Counted from the first letter of the stretch, positions 6,959-13,832 are shown. The stretch: DNA of 15,950 bases from UBA12465 sp964431625 (GCA_964431625.1 CAYSJT010000009.1:1-15950); one strand, 5' to 3'. A program made the numbers and translations. The notes: a model not told the origin generated them from the sequence alone.

Positions 6959-7926
6959 GACTGCTCGTTACCGGCGGCGCCGGCTTCATCGGTTCCAACT
7001 TCATTCATTATTGGCTTTCTGCCCATCCGCAAGACAGCATGATTAATTTAGATAAACTGACCTATGCCGGCAATTTGGCCAGCCTGGAAGATATTGCAGC
7101 GAATCCGAATTACCGTTTTGTCCAGGGAGATATAGTTGACGCGTCTTTAGTGGATGATTTATCAGGGGCAGTCGATATCATCGTCCATTTCGCGGCTGAG
7201 AGCCATGTCGACCGTTCCATTGCTGACAGCGCCGATTTCATTCGGACCAACGTCGAGGGCACGCGCGTCCTTCTGGAGGCAGCTCGCCGCCATAATTTAA
7301 GATTCCATCATGTTTCGACCGATGAGGTTTTCGGCTCGCTCGGCCCGGCTGATCCGAAGTTCAATGAAAATACCCCCTATGATCCCCGTTCTCCCTATAG
7401 CGCTTCTAAGGCGGCCTCCGACCACCTGGTCCGCGCCTATTTTCATACCTACGGCTTGCCGGCGACCATTTCTAACTGCTCCAATAATTACGGCCCCTAC
7501 CAGTATCCCGAGAAACTTATTCCGCTGTTTGTCACCAATTTGATCGAAGGCAAGCCCGTACCGGTCTATGGCCAGGGGGCTAATATCCGGGACTGGATCC
7601 ATGTCGATGATCATAATCGGGGATTAGATCTGATAATCGCCAAGGGCCGGCCCGGGGAAACCTACTGCCTGGGCGGTGACAGCGAGAAAAGCAACCTGGA
7701 AATTACCCGCCTTATCCTGGAACTCATGGGGCAGGGAGAGGAAAAGATAGAATATGTGGCCGATCGGCCCGGCCATGACTGGCGCTATGCCATTGATTTC
7801 TCCAAGGCCAAGGCGGAACTCGGCTGGGAGCCGCAGATAGGCTTCGCCGAAGGCCTGGCTAGGACCGTCGCCTGGTACCAAGAGCATCCTGGCTGGTGGC
7901 AATCCTTAAAAGCTAAACAGAAATAA
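6955..7926 (+). CDS. rmlB: dTDP-glucose 4,6-dehydratase RmlB
   Basis: RmlB converts dTDP-glucose to dTDP-4-keto-6-deoxyglucose with bound NAD+. The 323-residue protein is an extended short-chain dehydrogenase. The NAD-binding GGAGFIGSNF is at 7-16, and HFAAESHVDRSI at 78-89 is characteristic of RmlB. The catalytic Thr-Asp-Glu is at 122-124 within STDEVFGS, and the YSASK catalytic pair is Tyr148 and Lys152. SNNYGPYQYPEKLIP (177-190) and RPGHDWRYAID (271-281) are further family signatures. The start overlaps the HIT stop. With the upstream RmlC-like gene this gives the middle two steps of dTDP-rhamnose synthesis, or of a related deoxysugar; the first (rmlA) and last (rmlD) must be elsewhere. 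Confidence 0.95.
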   Translation: MRLLVTGGAGFIGSNFIHYWLSAHPQDSMINLDKLTYAGNLASLEDIAANPNYRFVQGDIVDASLVDDLSGAVDIIVHFAAESHVDRSIADSADFIRTNVEGTRVLLEAARRHNLRFHHVSTDEVFGSLGPADPKFNENTPYDPRSPYSASKAASDHLVRAYFHTYGLPATISNCSNNYGPYQYPEKLIPLFVTNLIEGKPVPVYGQGANIRDWIHVDDHNRGLDLIIAKGRPGETYCLGGDSEKSNLEITRLILELMGQGEEKIEYVADRPGHDWRYAIDFSKAKAELGWEPQIGFAEGLARTVAWYQEHPGWWQSLKAKQK

Positions 7927-7929
7927 TAT

Positions 7930-8358
7930 ATGACAGAAAAAAAGATTTTCATCATTGAGGATGATGCCAATATCCTCTACGGCCTGGAGTCGCAGTTCGC
8001 GGCCGAAGGCTTTGAAGTCGAAACCAGCGCCGGGGACGAGGAGGCCAATGAGATCATGGACAGAATCAGGGAATTCGATCCCGACTATTTTGTTCTTGAC
8101 CTCATCCTGCCCAAGCTAGATGGCTTTGATGTCGTTAAGCGGATCAAGGAAGACCCGGAATTCGGCGACAAGGAAATTTTTATCTTCACCGATTTAAGCG
8201 ACGAGGACAGCCGCAGCCGCAGCCTGGAACTCGGGGCCGACTATGTCTTTTTCAAAGACGAATTCGATACCTTCCAATTCGCTGAAAAAGTCATCAAGAT
8301 AATTGCTAACCAGGATAAGCAGGCAGAGGCTGACGAAGAGGAAGGCTACGAAGAATAA
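7930..8358 (+). CDS. Stand-alone response-regulator receiver domain
   Basis: The 142-residue protein is a single CheY-like receiver with no output domain. The acidic pocket is Asp11-Asp12, the phosphorylation site is Asp57 in FVLDLILPKLDGFD, the switch Thr is Thr87 and the conserved Lys is Lys109 in FFKDEF, so all catalytic residues are present. The usual aromatic switch residue is within the FFKDE region. A short acidic tail (about 125-142, ending EEEGYEE) replaces a DNA-binding domain, so it probably acts by protein-protein contact. It begins 3 bases after rmlB and lies 47 bases before a second mreB gene, with a hairpin between them. No histidine kinase is in the window, so the phosphodonor is unknown. 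Confidence 0.92.
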   Translation: MTEKKIFIIEDDANILYGLESQFAAEGFEVETSAGDEEANEIMDRIREFDPDYFVLDLILPKLDGFDVVKRIKEDPEFGDKEIFIFTDLSDEDSRSRSLELGADYVFFKDEFDTFQFAEKVIKIIANQDKQAEADEEEGYEE

Positions 8359-8378
8359 TTTGACTAAAAGCAGGAAAG

Positions 8379-8405
8379 ATACTAAGATGGATTAGTATTA
8401 TTTTT
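8379..8405 (+). promoter_or_regulatory. Hairpin with T-tract directly before the second mreB
   Basis: A perfect 7-bp inverted repeat (ATACTAA 8379-8385, TTAGTAT 8392-8398) around a 6-base loop is followed by TATTTTT and then the ATG at 8406. It looks like a weak A/T-rich intrinsic terminator or attenuator between the receiver gene and mreB2. It would also occupy the ribosome landing site. No Shine-Dalgarno sequence is visible apart from AGGAAAG at 8372-8378, 27 bases upstream of the ATG. Confidence 0.5.
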
Positions 8406-9413
8406 ATGTTTATCAAACGGATCGGCATCGATCTTGGCACAACCTATACCCTAGTCCACTTGCCCAAGCGCGGCATCGTAATCAACGAGCCGAGCGTCGT
8501 TGCCGTATCCGTCAGCGACAAGAAGATCCTGGCCGTGGGCAACGAGGCTAAGGACATGCTTGGCCGGACGCCTGACACCATTATTGCCGTCAAGCCACTT
8601 AAAGACGGAGTAATTGCCGACTATCGGGCGACCGAAGCCATGATCCGCTATTTTATCAATAAGACCCTGGGCGGCCTGCGTTTCCTTCGTCCTGAGGTGA
8701 TGGTGGCGGTGCCGGCCGGGATTTCTTCCACCGAGCGCCGGGCGGTCATTGAAGCGACTATTGCCGCCGGAGCCAAAGCCGCCTATATCATCAAGGAGCC
8801 GGTGGCGGCGGCCATTGGCGCCGACATTCCCATCGGCTCGGCTACCGGGCATATGGTGGTGGACATCGGCGGCGGCACGGCTGAGATGGCCGTTATTTCC
8901 CTGGGCGGAGTGGTCGCCTCTACTTCAGTCCGGGTGGGAGGCAACAAGTTCGACGCGGCTATCTTGGAGTATGTCAGGAAGAAATATAATCTGGCCATCG
9001 GCGAAAGGACGGCGGAAGAGATAAAGATAAATATCGGTTCGGCTCTTTATATGGAGGACAAGCTTTATCTGGAAGTGCGCGGCCGAGATATCGTCACCGG
9101 TTTGCCGCGGACCATTACCGTTTCCAGCGATGATGTCACTGAATCCATCCAAAACGAGCTGGAAGCGATTATGGCGGCCATCAAACGGGTTTTGCACAAG
9201 ACCCCGCCCGAGCTTTCGGCCGATATCATCGACAAGGGTATAGTCCTGACCGGCGGCAGCAGCTTGCTGCGAAACATCGATCAATTAGTTTCCCGCACGA
9301 CCGGCGTGCCGGCCTATGTGGCCGATGACGCCATGCTCTGCGTTGCCCGGGGCACGGGCATCGCTTTGGAGAACCTGGATTCTTACAAGAGGAGTATATT
9401 AGCGACAAAGTAG
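8406..9413 (+). CDS. MreB-like actin homolog (second copy)
   Basis: A 335-residue paralog of the MreB at 2674, with all nucleotide-binding motifs intact: phosphate-1 DLGTTYT (9-15), INEPSVVAV (26-34), KEPVAAAIGA (130-139), phosphate-2 DIGGGTAE (153-160) and adenosine motif TGGSSLLRNI (282-291). It should therefore bind ATP and polymerise. It differs from the first copy in lacking the basic amphipathic N-terminal leader (it starts MFIKRIGIDLG) and in a distinct C-terminal tail (LDSYKRSILATK). It stands apart from mreC/mreD, next to a stand-alone receiver protein, and ends at an intrinsic terminator. Family membership is certain. Whether it is a second shape filament, a partner of the receiver or part of another machine is inference. 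Confidence 0.93.
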   Translation: MFIKRIGIDLGTTYTLVHLPKRGIVINEPSVVAVSVSDKKILAVGNEAKDMLGRTPDTIIAVKPLKDGVIADYRATEAMIRYFINKTLGGLRFLRPEVMVAVPAGISSTERRAVIEATIAAGAKAAYIIKEPVAAAIGADIPIGSATGHMVVDIGGGTAEMAVISLGGVVASTSVRVGGNKFDAAILEYVRKKYNLAIGERTAEEIKINIGSALYMEDKLYLEVRGRDIVTGLPRTITVSSDDVTESIQNELEAIMAAIKRVLHKTPPELSADIIDKGIVLTGGSSLLRNIDQLVSRTTGVPAYVADDAMLCVARGTGIALENLDSYKRSILATK

Positions 9414-9417
9414 GGAA

Positions 9418-9446
9418 GAGCTGGCACTGCGCCGGCTCGCTTTTTT
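9418..9446 (+). terminator. Intrinsic terminator abutting the next start codon
   Basis: An 8-bp stem with one G-U pair (GAGCTGGC 9418-9425, GCCGGCTC 9431-9438) closes a 5-base loop. After GC comes a run of six T (9441-9446), and the next base is the A of the ATG at 9447. It ends the long plus-strand run after mreB2. Its placement leaves no room for a ribosome-binding site before the glycosyltransferase gene. Confidence 0.85.
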
Positions 9447-10658
9447 ATGGTCATAGGCATAGACGCTTCGCGTGCCAACCGAGAGAAGAAAACCGGTACC
9501 GAATGGTACTCTTTTTACGTCATTAAGCATCTGGCCGAGATTGACCATAAGAACCATTATCGTCTTTATCTCAACGAGCCGGCCCGGCCGGATTTAATCG
9601 CCGCCGTCAAGCATAATCCTAACTTTTCCCTGAAATTTCTGGCTTGGCCATTTTATTCTTTCTGGACCCTGGGCCGCCTGAGCTGGGAAATGCTCTGGCG
9701 CCGCCCCGATGTTCTATTCATCCCCGCCCACACCTTACCCCTCTTTTATCCCCGCCGGACAGTTAATACCATCCATGACATCGCCTTTGTCCGGGAACAG
9801 AATCTCTATCGTTCCCAGAAGCCGAAAACCGATTGGCCGGTTTCCCGGAAGATAATTAATGTGCTGATTAGGCTTTTTACCCTGGGCAGATACGGCTCCG
9901 CCTCAGTTGATTATCTTTTCTGGTCAACCGCCTTTGCCCTGAGCCACGCTAGGAAGATAATCACCGTTTCAAATTTCACCAAACAGGAAATATTACTCGC
10001 CTATCCCAGGGCTAAAGCGGAGAAAATAAAGGTTGTTCATAATGGCTATAACGATTCTTTGTATCGGCCAATAGATGACAAGGGGAAGGTGGCGCCTGTC
10101 TTGGAGAAGTATGGCCTGGAAGCCCCATATTTCCTCTATGTCGGCCGCTTGGAGAAGAAGAAGAATACTCCGGCTTTGATTGAGGCTTTATCAATTTTGC
10201 GAGACAGCCATCCGGAGATAAAAGAAAAATTAGTATTAATCGGCGATGCCAGTTTCGGCTTTGATGAAGTCAAATATGCTATTGAGGAATTCAACCTCAA
10301 CAGCCAGGTGCAGATGCCGGGCTGGGTGGAAGAAGCCGACATGCCCTATATTTTTGCCGGTGCCAGCGCCTTTATTTTTCCCACCAAGCACGAAGGTTTC
10401 GGCATTCCTCTGATTCAGGCTCTGGCCTGCGGTTTGCCGACGGCTGTTTCCGACATCCCAGTGCTTCGGGAGGTAGCCGGTGAATCGGCTCTCTTCTTTA
10501 ACCACTATGACAAGAAACAGATTGCCGAGGCCATGTACCAGGTAGTCGCCGATCAGGGGCTACGTCGCCAGCTCAGGACGCTTGGGCTGGAGCGGGCCAA
10601 GCAGTTCAGCTGGAAGAGATGCGCTAGAGAGACTTTAGCCGAATTAGAAGACATGTGA
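9447..10658 (+). CDS. GT4-family glycosyltransferase
   Basis: A 403-residue retaining glycosyltransferase of the GT-B fold, family GT4, which moves a sugar from a nucleotide donor to a glycan or lipid acceptor on the cytoplasmic face of the membrane. The N-terminus MVIGIDASRANREKKTGTEW is typical of this group and fixes the start. TIHDIAFV is at 108-115. The donor domain begins near 227 with YFLYVGRLEKKKN (228-240), supplying phosphate-binding Arg and Lys. The EX7E-type motif is EGFGIPLIQALACG (316-329), with Gln324 in place of the second Glu, followed by AVSDIPVLREV. The gene sits between the terminator of the mreB2 run and the promoter of the protease gene, so it may be expressed by read-through. 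The sugar and acceptor are unknown. Confidence 0.93.
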   Translation: MVIGIDASRANREKKTGTEWYSFYVIKHLAEIDHKNHYRLYLNEPARPDLIAAVKHNPNFSLKFLAWPFYSFWTLGRLSWEMLWRRPDVLFIPAHTLPLFYPRRTVNTIHDIAFVREQNLYRSQKPKTDWPVSRKIINVLIRLFTLGRYGSASVDYLFWSTAFALSHARKIITVSNFTKQEILLAYPRAKAEKIKVVHNGYNDSLYRPIDDKGKVAPVLEKYGLEAPYFLYVGRLEKKKNTPALIEALSILRDSHPEIKEKLVLIGDASFGFDEVKYAIEEFNLNSQVQMPGWVEEADMPYIFAGASAFIFPTKHEGFGIPLIQALACGLPTAVSDIPVLREVAGESALFFNHYDKKQIAEAMYQVVADQGLRRQLRTLGLERAKQFSWKRCARETLAELEDM

Positions 10659-10666
10659 AGGGTTGT

Positions 10667-10695
10667 TTGAAAAAAGGAAGCATTTAGGCTATGAT
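10667..10695 (+). promoter_or_regulatory. Sigma70-type promoter of the protease gene
   Basis: TTGAAA (10667-10672) is separated by exactly 17 bases from TATGAT (10690-10695), five of six matches to consensus in each box. It lies just beyond the glycosyltransferase stop. Transcription would begin near 10702, only about 5 bases before the ATG at 10707, so the mRNA would be leaderless or nearly so. Confidence 0.65.
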
Positions 10696-10706
10696 GGAGA
10701 TGTTAT

Positions 10707-12749
10707 ATGAGAAAAGCGATAACATCTTTTTTTGTAGTTTTCACTCTGTTTTCCGGCTTGTCAGCCGGGCCGGTTCAGGCTGGCCTCAGCCCCAATGATC
10801 CGTATTATAAGAACCAATGGTATCTGCCGAAGATATCCGCTGATAGCGCCTGGGTCAAGGTTTCCGCCAGTCCCGACATGGTCGTGGCCGTGATAGATTC
10901 CGGGGTCGATATCGACCACCCCGACTTGGAAGAGAATGTCTGGCGTAATCCGGGAGAGATTCCAGGCAACGGCTTGGATGATGATAAGAACGGCTTTATC
11001 GATGACATCCAAGGCTGGGACTTCGTTAACAACGAGGCGGATCCTTCCCCTAAATTCAAAGATGGATGGACCGAATCAGGCATTAACCATGGGACTATCA
11101 TCGCCGGCATAATTTCTGCCAGCACCAACAATCAGCGGGGCGTAGCCGGCGTGGCCTGGCAGACTAAAATAATGCCGCTTAAAGCCATCAACGACCGAGG
11201 CGATGGCCGGGTGAGCGATGTAGTCAGAGCGATAGATTACGCGGTTAATAACGGGGCGGATATTATCAATTTAAGTTTTGTCAGCCTTAGCTATAATGAT
11301 TCGATGCAGGAAGCTATTCGTCGTGCCCATGCCGCCGGCCTGATGATAGTAGCCGCGGCTGGGAACGAGCAGAGCGGCGGCCAGGGATACGATATTGATA
11401 AGCAGCCGATTTATCCGGCCTGCTATGACGGTCGCCTGGTTGGAGAAAATATGGTTATCGGCGTAGCTGCGACCGATGCCTTGGATCAGAAAGCGGATTT
11501 TTCCAGCCATGGCTCCCGCTGCGTCGATATTGCCGCTCCCGGCATCAGCTTCTTCAGCACGGTTGTGGCTGGTTCGGACAAGGAAGCGCCGAGCAAGGCC
11601 TATGACGGCTATTGGTCCGGCACTTCCATGGCCGCGCCTCTGGTGAGCGGGGCGCTCGCCCTTATCGCCCAAGCTAATCCGGAATTGAGCCGGCGGGAAA
11701 TAGTTAACATTCTTTTTGCTTCCACTGACAGCCTTAGCCGTCTTAACCCAGAATATTTAGGCGAGCTGGGAAACGGCCGCCTCAATTTAAACAAGGCGGT
11801 CAGCCTGGCCAAGGATGAATTATATAGCCGTCTAAGCCGCTTGCTCCTCGCCCCTTTATCTTCCAGCGCTCCTCTGCGCCTGGCTGGCACCGGGGGAGAA
11901 ACCGCCGCCGAACTCATTCCAGCCAAGGACTATCGAGCCGGCCGCAGTCTGGCAGCCGGCGATATAAACGGCGACGGCTTGCAGGAAATAGTGGTTGGGG
12001 CGGCTAAAGGTGAAGAGGCGAAGATTTGGGTCTTTGACCAGTCAGGCAAGAGAATAAAGGAATTTCAGGCCATACCAAAGCCTTTTCAGGGCGGGCTCAA
12101 TCTGGCGGTTTCCGATATTAACGGCGACGGCCGCGATGAGATTTTGGCTGTCCCGGCTTCTAGCGGCGAAGCTTTGGTGCGGATATTTGATTTTAGCGGA
12201 AGGCAACTCTCCAGCTTCTATATCGCTGCCCGCTCCTGGCAAGGCGGCTTCAGTTTGGCGGCCGGAGATTTGGACGGCAAGGGCGGGCGGCAGATAGTGG
12301 TCGGCTTCGGTTCCGGCCTGGAGCCTCAGGTGAGGATATTCCGTCCCGACGGCAAGCTCTTGGGAGCCTTTTTCGCCTATGAAAGGAATTTCCGGGGCGG
12401 GGTCAATGTGGCCGTATCAAATTTGGACGGGCGGCGCGATCGCAGCCGATCAGAAATTGTTGTCGCGCCGGGACCGGGCCGGTTGCCTGAGATAAAGGTA
12501 TTCGACCATCATGCGCTTCTCAAGAGCCGCTTCCTCAGCTATGGCCGCAATTGGCAGGGCGGAGTAAAAGTAGCGGCCGGGGATGCCAATAACGACGGGC
12601 GGGGAGAAATTATCTTAGGGGCTTATCCCGGGGCCGCGCCCCATGTCAGGATATTCGATATCCAGGGTCAGCTTCTGGAATCTTTCTATGCCGCTGACGA
12701 GGGCTTCAAAGGCGGCGTTAATGTTGGTATAATTAAGGTGAACAATTAA
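10707..12749 (+). CDS. Secreted subtilisin-like (S8) protease with C-terminal FG-GAP/VCBS-like repeats
   Basis: The 680-residue protein has a signal peptide (about 1-25, likely cut after VQA). A subtilase domain follows at once: NDPYYKNQWYL (30-40) is the usual beginning of a mature domain, so no I9-type propeptide is visible. The catalytic residues are Asp64 (AVIDSGVDIDHPDL), His128 (NHGTIIAGI), Asn220 (AAAGNE) and Ser307 (SGTSMAAP). A DDDKNGFIDD segment (91-100) looks like a calcium-binding loop. From about 410 there are five repeats of 50-55 residues, beginning near 410, 460, 511, 562 and 617, plus a partial one at 667. Each carries a GG-hydrophobic strand and a Ca-type loop such as DINGDG, DLDGKG or DANNDG, then VRIFD and sFyA strands. 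They probably form a beta-propeller for surface or glycan binding. The UXS-like gene follows after 3 bases. Confidence 0.93.
   Translation: MRKAITSFFVVFTLFSGLSAGPVQAGLSPNDPYYKNQWYLPKISADSAWVKVSASPDMVVAVIDSGVDIDHPDLEENVWRNPGEIPGNGLDDDKNGFIDDIQGWDFVNNEADPSPKFKDGWTESGINHGTIIAGIISASTNNQRGVAGVAWQTKIMPLKAINDRGDGRVSDVVRAIDYAVNNGADIINLSFVSLSYNDSMQEAIRRAHAAGLMIVAAAGNEQSGGQGYDIDKQPIYPACYDGRLVGENMVIGVAATDALDQKADFSSHGSRCVDIAAPGISFFSTVVAGSDKEAPSKAYDGYWSGTSMAAPLVSGALALIAQANPELSRREIVNILFASTDSLSRLNPEYLGELGNGRLNLNKAVSLAKDELYSRLSRLLLAPLSSSAPLRLAGTGGETAAELIPAKDYRAGRSLAAGDINGDGLQEIVVGAAKGEEAKIWVFDQSGKRIKEFQAIPKPFQGGLNLAVSDINGDGRDEILAVPASSGEALVRIFDFSGRQLSSFYIAARSWQGGFSLAAGDLDGKGGRQIVVGFGSGLEPQVRIFRPDGKLLGAFFAYERNFRGGVNVAVSNLDGRRDRSRSEIVVAPGPGRLPEIKVFDHHALLKSRFLSYGRNWQGGVKVAAGDANNDGRGEIILGAYPGAAPHVRIFDIQGQLLESFYAADEGFKGGVNVGIIKVNN
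11934..12746 (+). repeat. Degenerate protein-coding repeat array (FG-GAP/VCBS-like)
   Basis: This part of the protease gene encodes five repeats of about 50-55 codons plus a partial sixth that stops after the first strand (FKGGVNVGIIKVNN, 667-680). The repeat is clear in protein but has diverged at the DNA level. Spacings of the GG strands are about 50, 51, 51, 55 and 50 residues. The longer fourth unit carries an Arg-rich insert (GRRDRSRSE, about 575-583) in its calcium loop, so that loop may not bind metal. The partial sixth unit could supply the closing strand of a propeller. Confidence 0.8.
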
Positions 12750-12752
12750 AAT

Positions 12753-13775
12753 ATGCCCAAGCAGCTAATTTTCGACAAGAAGAACGTTCTGGTGGCCGGC
12801 GGCGCCGGCTTTATCGGCTCGCATCTCTGCGACCGCCTGGTCAGGGAGGCTAAAGTAATCTGTATCGACGATTTTATTTCCGGCACGGAAAAGAACATTG
12901 ATCATCTTTTAGCCAACCCCAACTTCGTTTTCATCAGGCACGACCTTTCCCAGCCGATAGATCTGGCTGCCCGGCCGGAACTGTCCGCTTTCAAGGTCGA
13001 GTTCCAGGGAGTCCAGGAGATATATAATCTGGCCTGCCCGATGTCGCCTCGCCATTTCCTAGATAATCGCCTGGCCATCCTTCAGGCCAATTCACATGTC
13101 ATGTTCAATCTGCTGGATTTGGCCGTAAAATATCAGGCCAAGTTCATGCATTTTTCTTCTTCCGTCGTCTATGGACTGCGCCAGGGGAATGATCCGGGAC
13201 AGAAGCTCAAGGAAAGCGAGCTGGGATCGGTTGACCAGCTTTCCGAGCGTAGCGCCTATGACGAGGGCAAGCGTTTTGCCGAGACCATTGTTTCAAACTA
13301 TCGATCCATCTATGGTATTGATACCAAAATCATGCGCCTCTTCCGCACCTATGGCCCCCGCATGGAGCTAGATGACGACCAGCTCATTCCCGATTTTGTC
13401 AACAACGCCTTGGAAGGGCGAGACCTGGTTATCTATGGAGATGAGAAATTCTCCTCCGCTTTCTGCTACATCGATGACGCCTTGGACGCGACCCAGAAAT
13501 TTATGGAGACCAATCTGGCCGGCCCGCTTAATATTGGCTCCGATGTGGATGTCAATCTAACCGATCTGGCCAAGATAATCATCCGTGAGACTGGCTCCGC
13601 TTCTAAGATTACCTATGCTGAAGCGCGCCTTTTCGTCAGCGGCCTGCGCCTGCCGGATATTTCCCAGGCCAAGAACGCCTTAGGTTGGATGCCAGTGGTC
13701 ACCCTGGAAAACGGCTTGAAGAAGACCATCTTTGACATTTCCGCCAACAAGCGTTTGCACGGCTTGAATGTTTAG
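12753..13775 (+). CDS. UXS-like NAD-dependent nucleotide-sugar epimerase/dehydratase
   Basis: A 340-residue extended short-chain dehydrogenase acting on a nucleotide sugar. GGAGFIGS (16-23) binds NAD, with IDDF following strand 2. Overall it is closest to UDP-glucuronate decarboxylase (UXS): YNLACPMSPRHF (91-102) and RSAYDEGKRFAET (166-178) match the UXS signatures, giving catalytic Ser135/136, Tyr169 and Lys173. The loop that reads TSEVYG in UXS is SSSVVYG here (135-141), so the Glu needed for the oxidation/decarboxylation chemistry is Val. The RRKPDI segment near the UXS catalytic Arg reads GLRLPDI (297-303). Decarboxylation to UDP-xylose is thus doubtful, and epimerase or dehydratase activity is as likely. 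It is 3 bases downstream of the protease gene and should be co-transcribed from its promoter. Confidence 0.85.
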   Translation: MPKQLIFDKKNVLVAGGAGFIGSHLCDRLVREAKVICIDDFISGTEKNIDHLLANPNFVFIRHDLSQPIDLAARPELSAFKVEFQGVQEIYNLACPMSPRHFLDNRLAILQANSHVMFNLLDLAVKYQAKFMHFSSSVVYGLRQGNDPGQKLKESELGSVDQLSERSAYDEGKRFAETIVSNYRSIYGIDTKIMRLFRTYGPRMELDDDQLIPDFVNNALEGRDLVIYGDEKFSSAFCYIDDALDATQKFMETNLAGPLNIGSDVDVNLTDLAKIIIRETGSASKITYAEARLFVSGLRLPDISQAKNALGWMPVVTLENGLKKTIFDISANKRLHGLNV

Positions 13776-13832
13776 AGGAATATTTTAGAGGAAAACATAT
13801 ATGATTAGAAAAAAATATGATTAGAAAAAATG
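13771..13832 (+). repeat. Two short tandem duplications doubling the ribosome-binding and start region
   Basis: TTTAGAGGAA occurs at 13771-13780 and again at 13784-13793 (13-base period), so the AGAGGA Shine-Dalgarno-like site is doubled; the first copy contains the stop of the upstream gene. ATGATTAGAAAAAA occurs at 13801-13814 and again at 13817-13830 (16-base period), so the start codon is doubled too. The first ATG is well spaced (8 bases) from the second AGAGGA but reads only seven codons (MIRKKYD) to a TAG at 13822-13824, which overlaps the second ATG in another frame. Confidence 0.85.

Noticed and set aside
11934..12746. Reading the repeat region as a DNA tandem repeat or CRISPR-like array
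   Set aside because: Units differ strongly at DNA level and are conserved only as protein repeats; there are no identical repeats with unique spacers.
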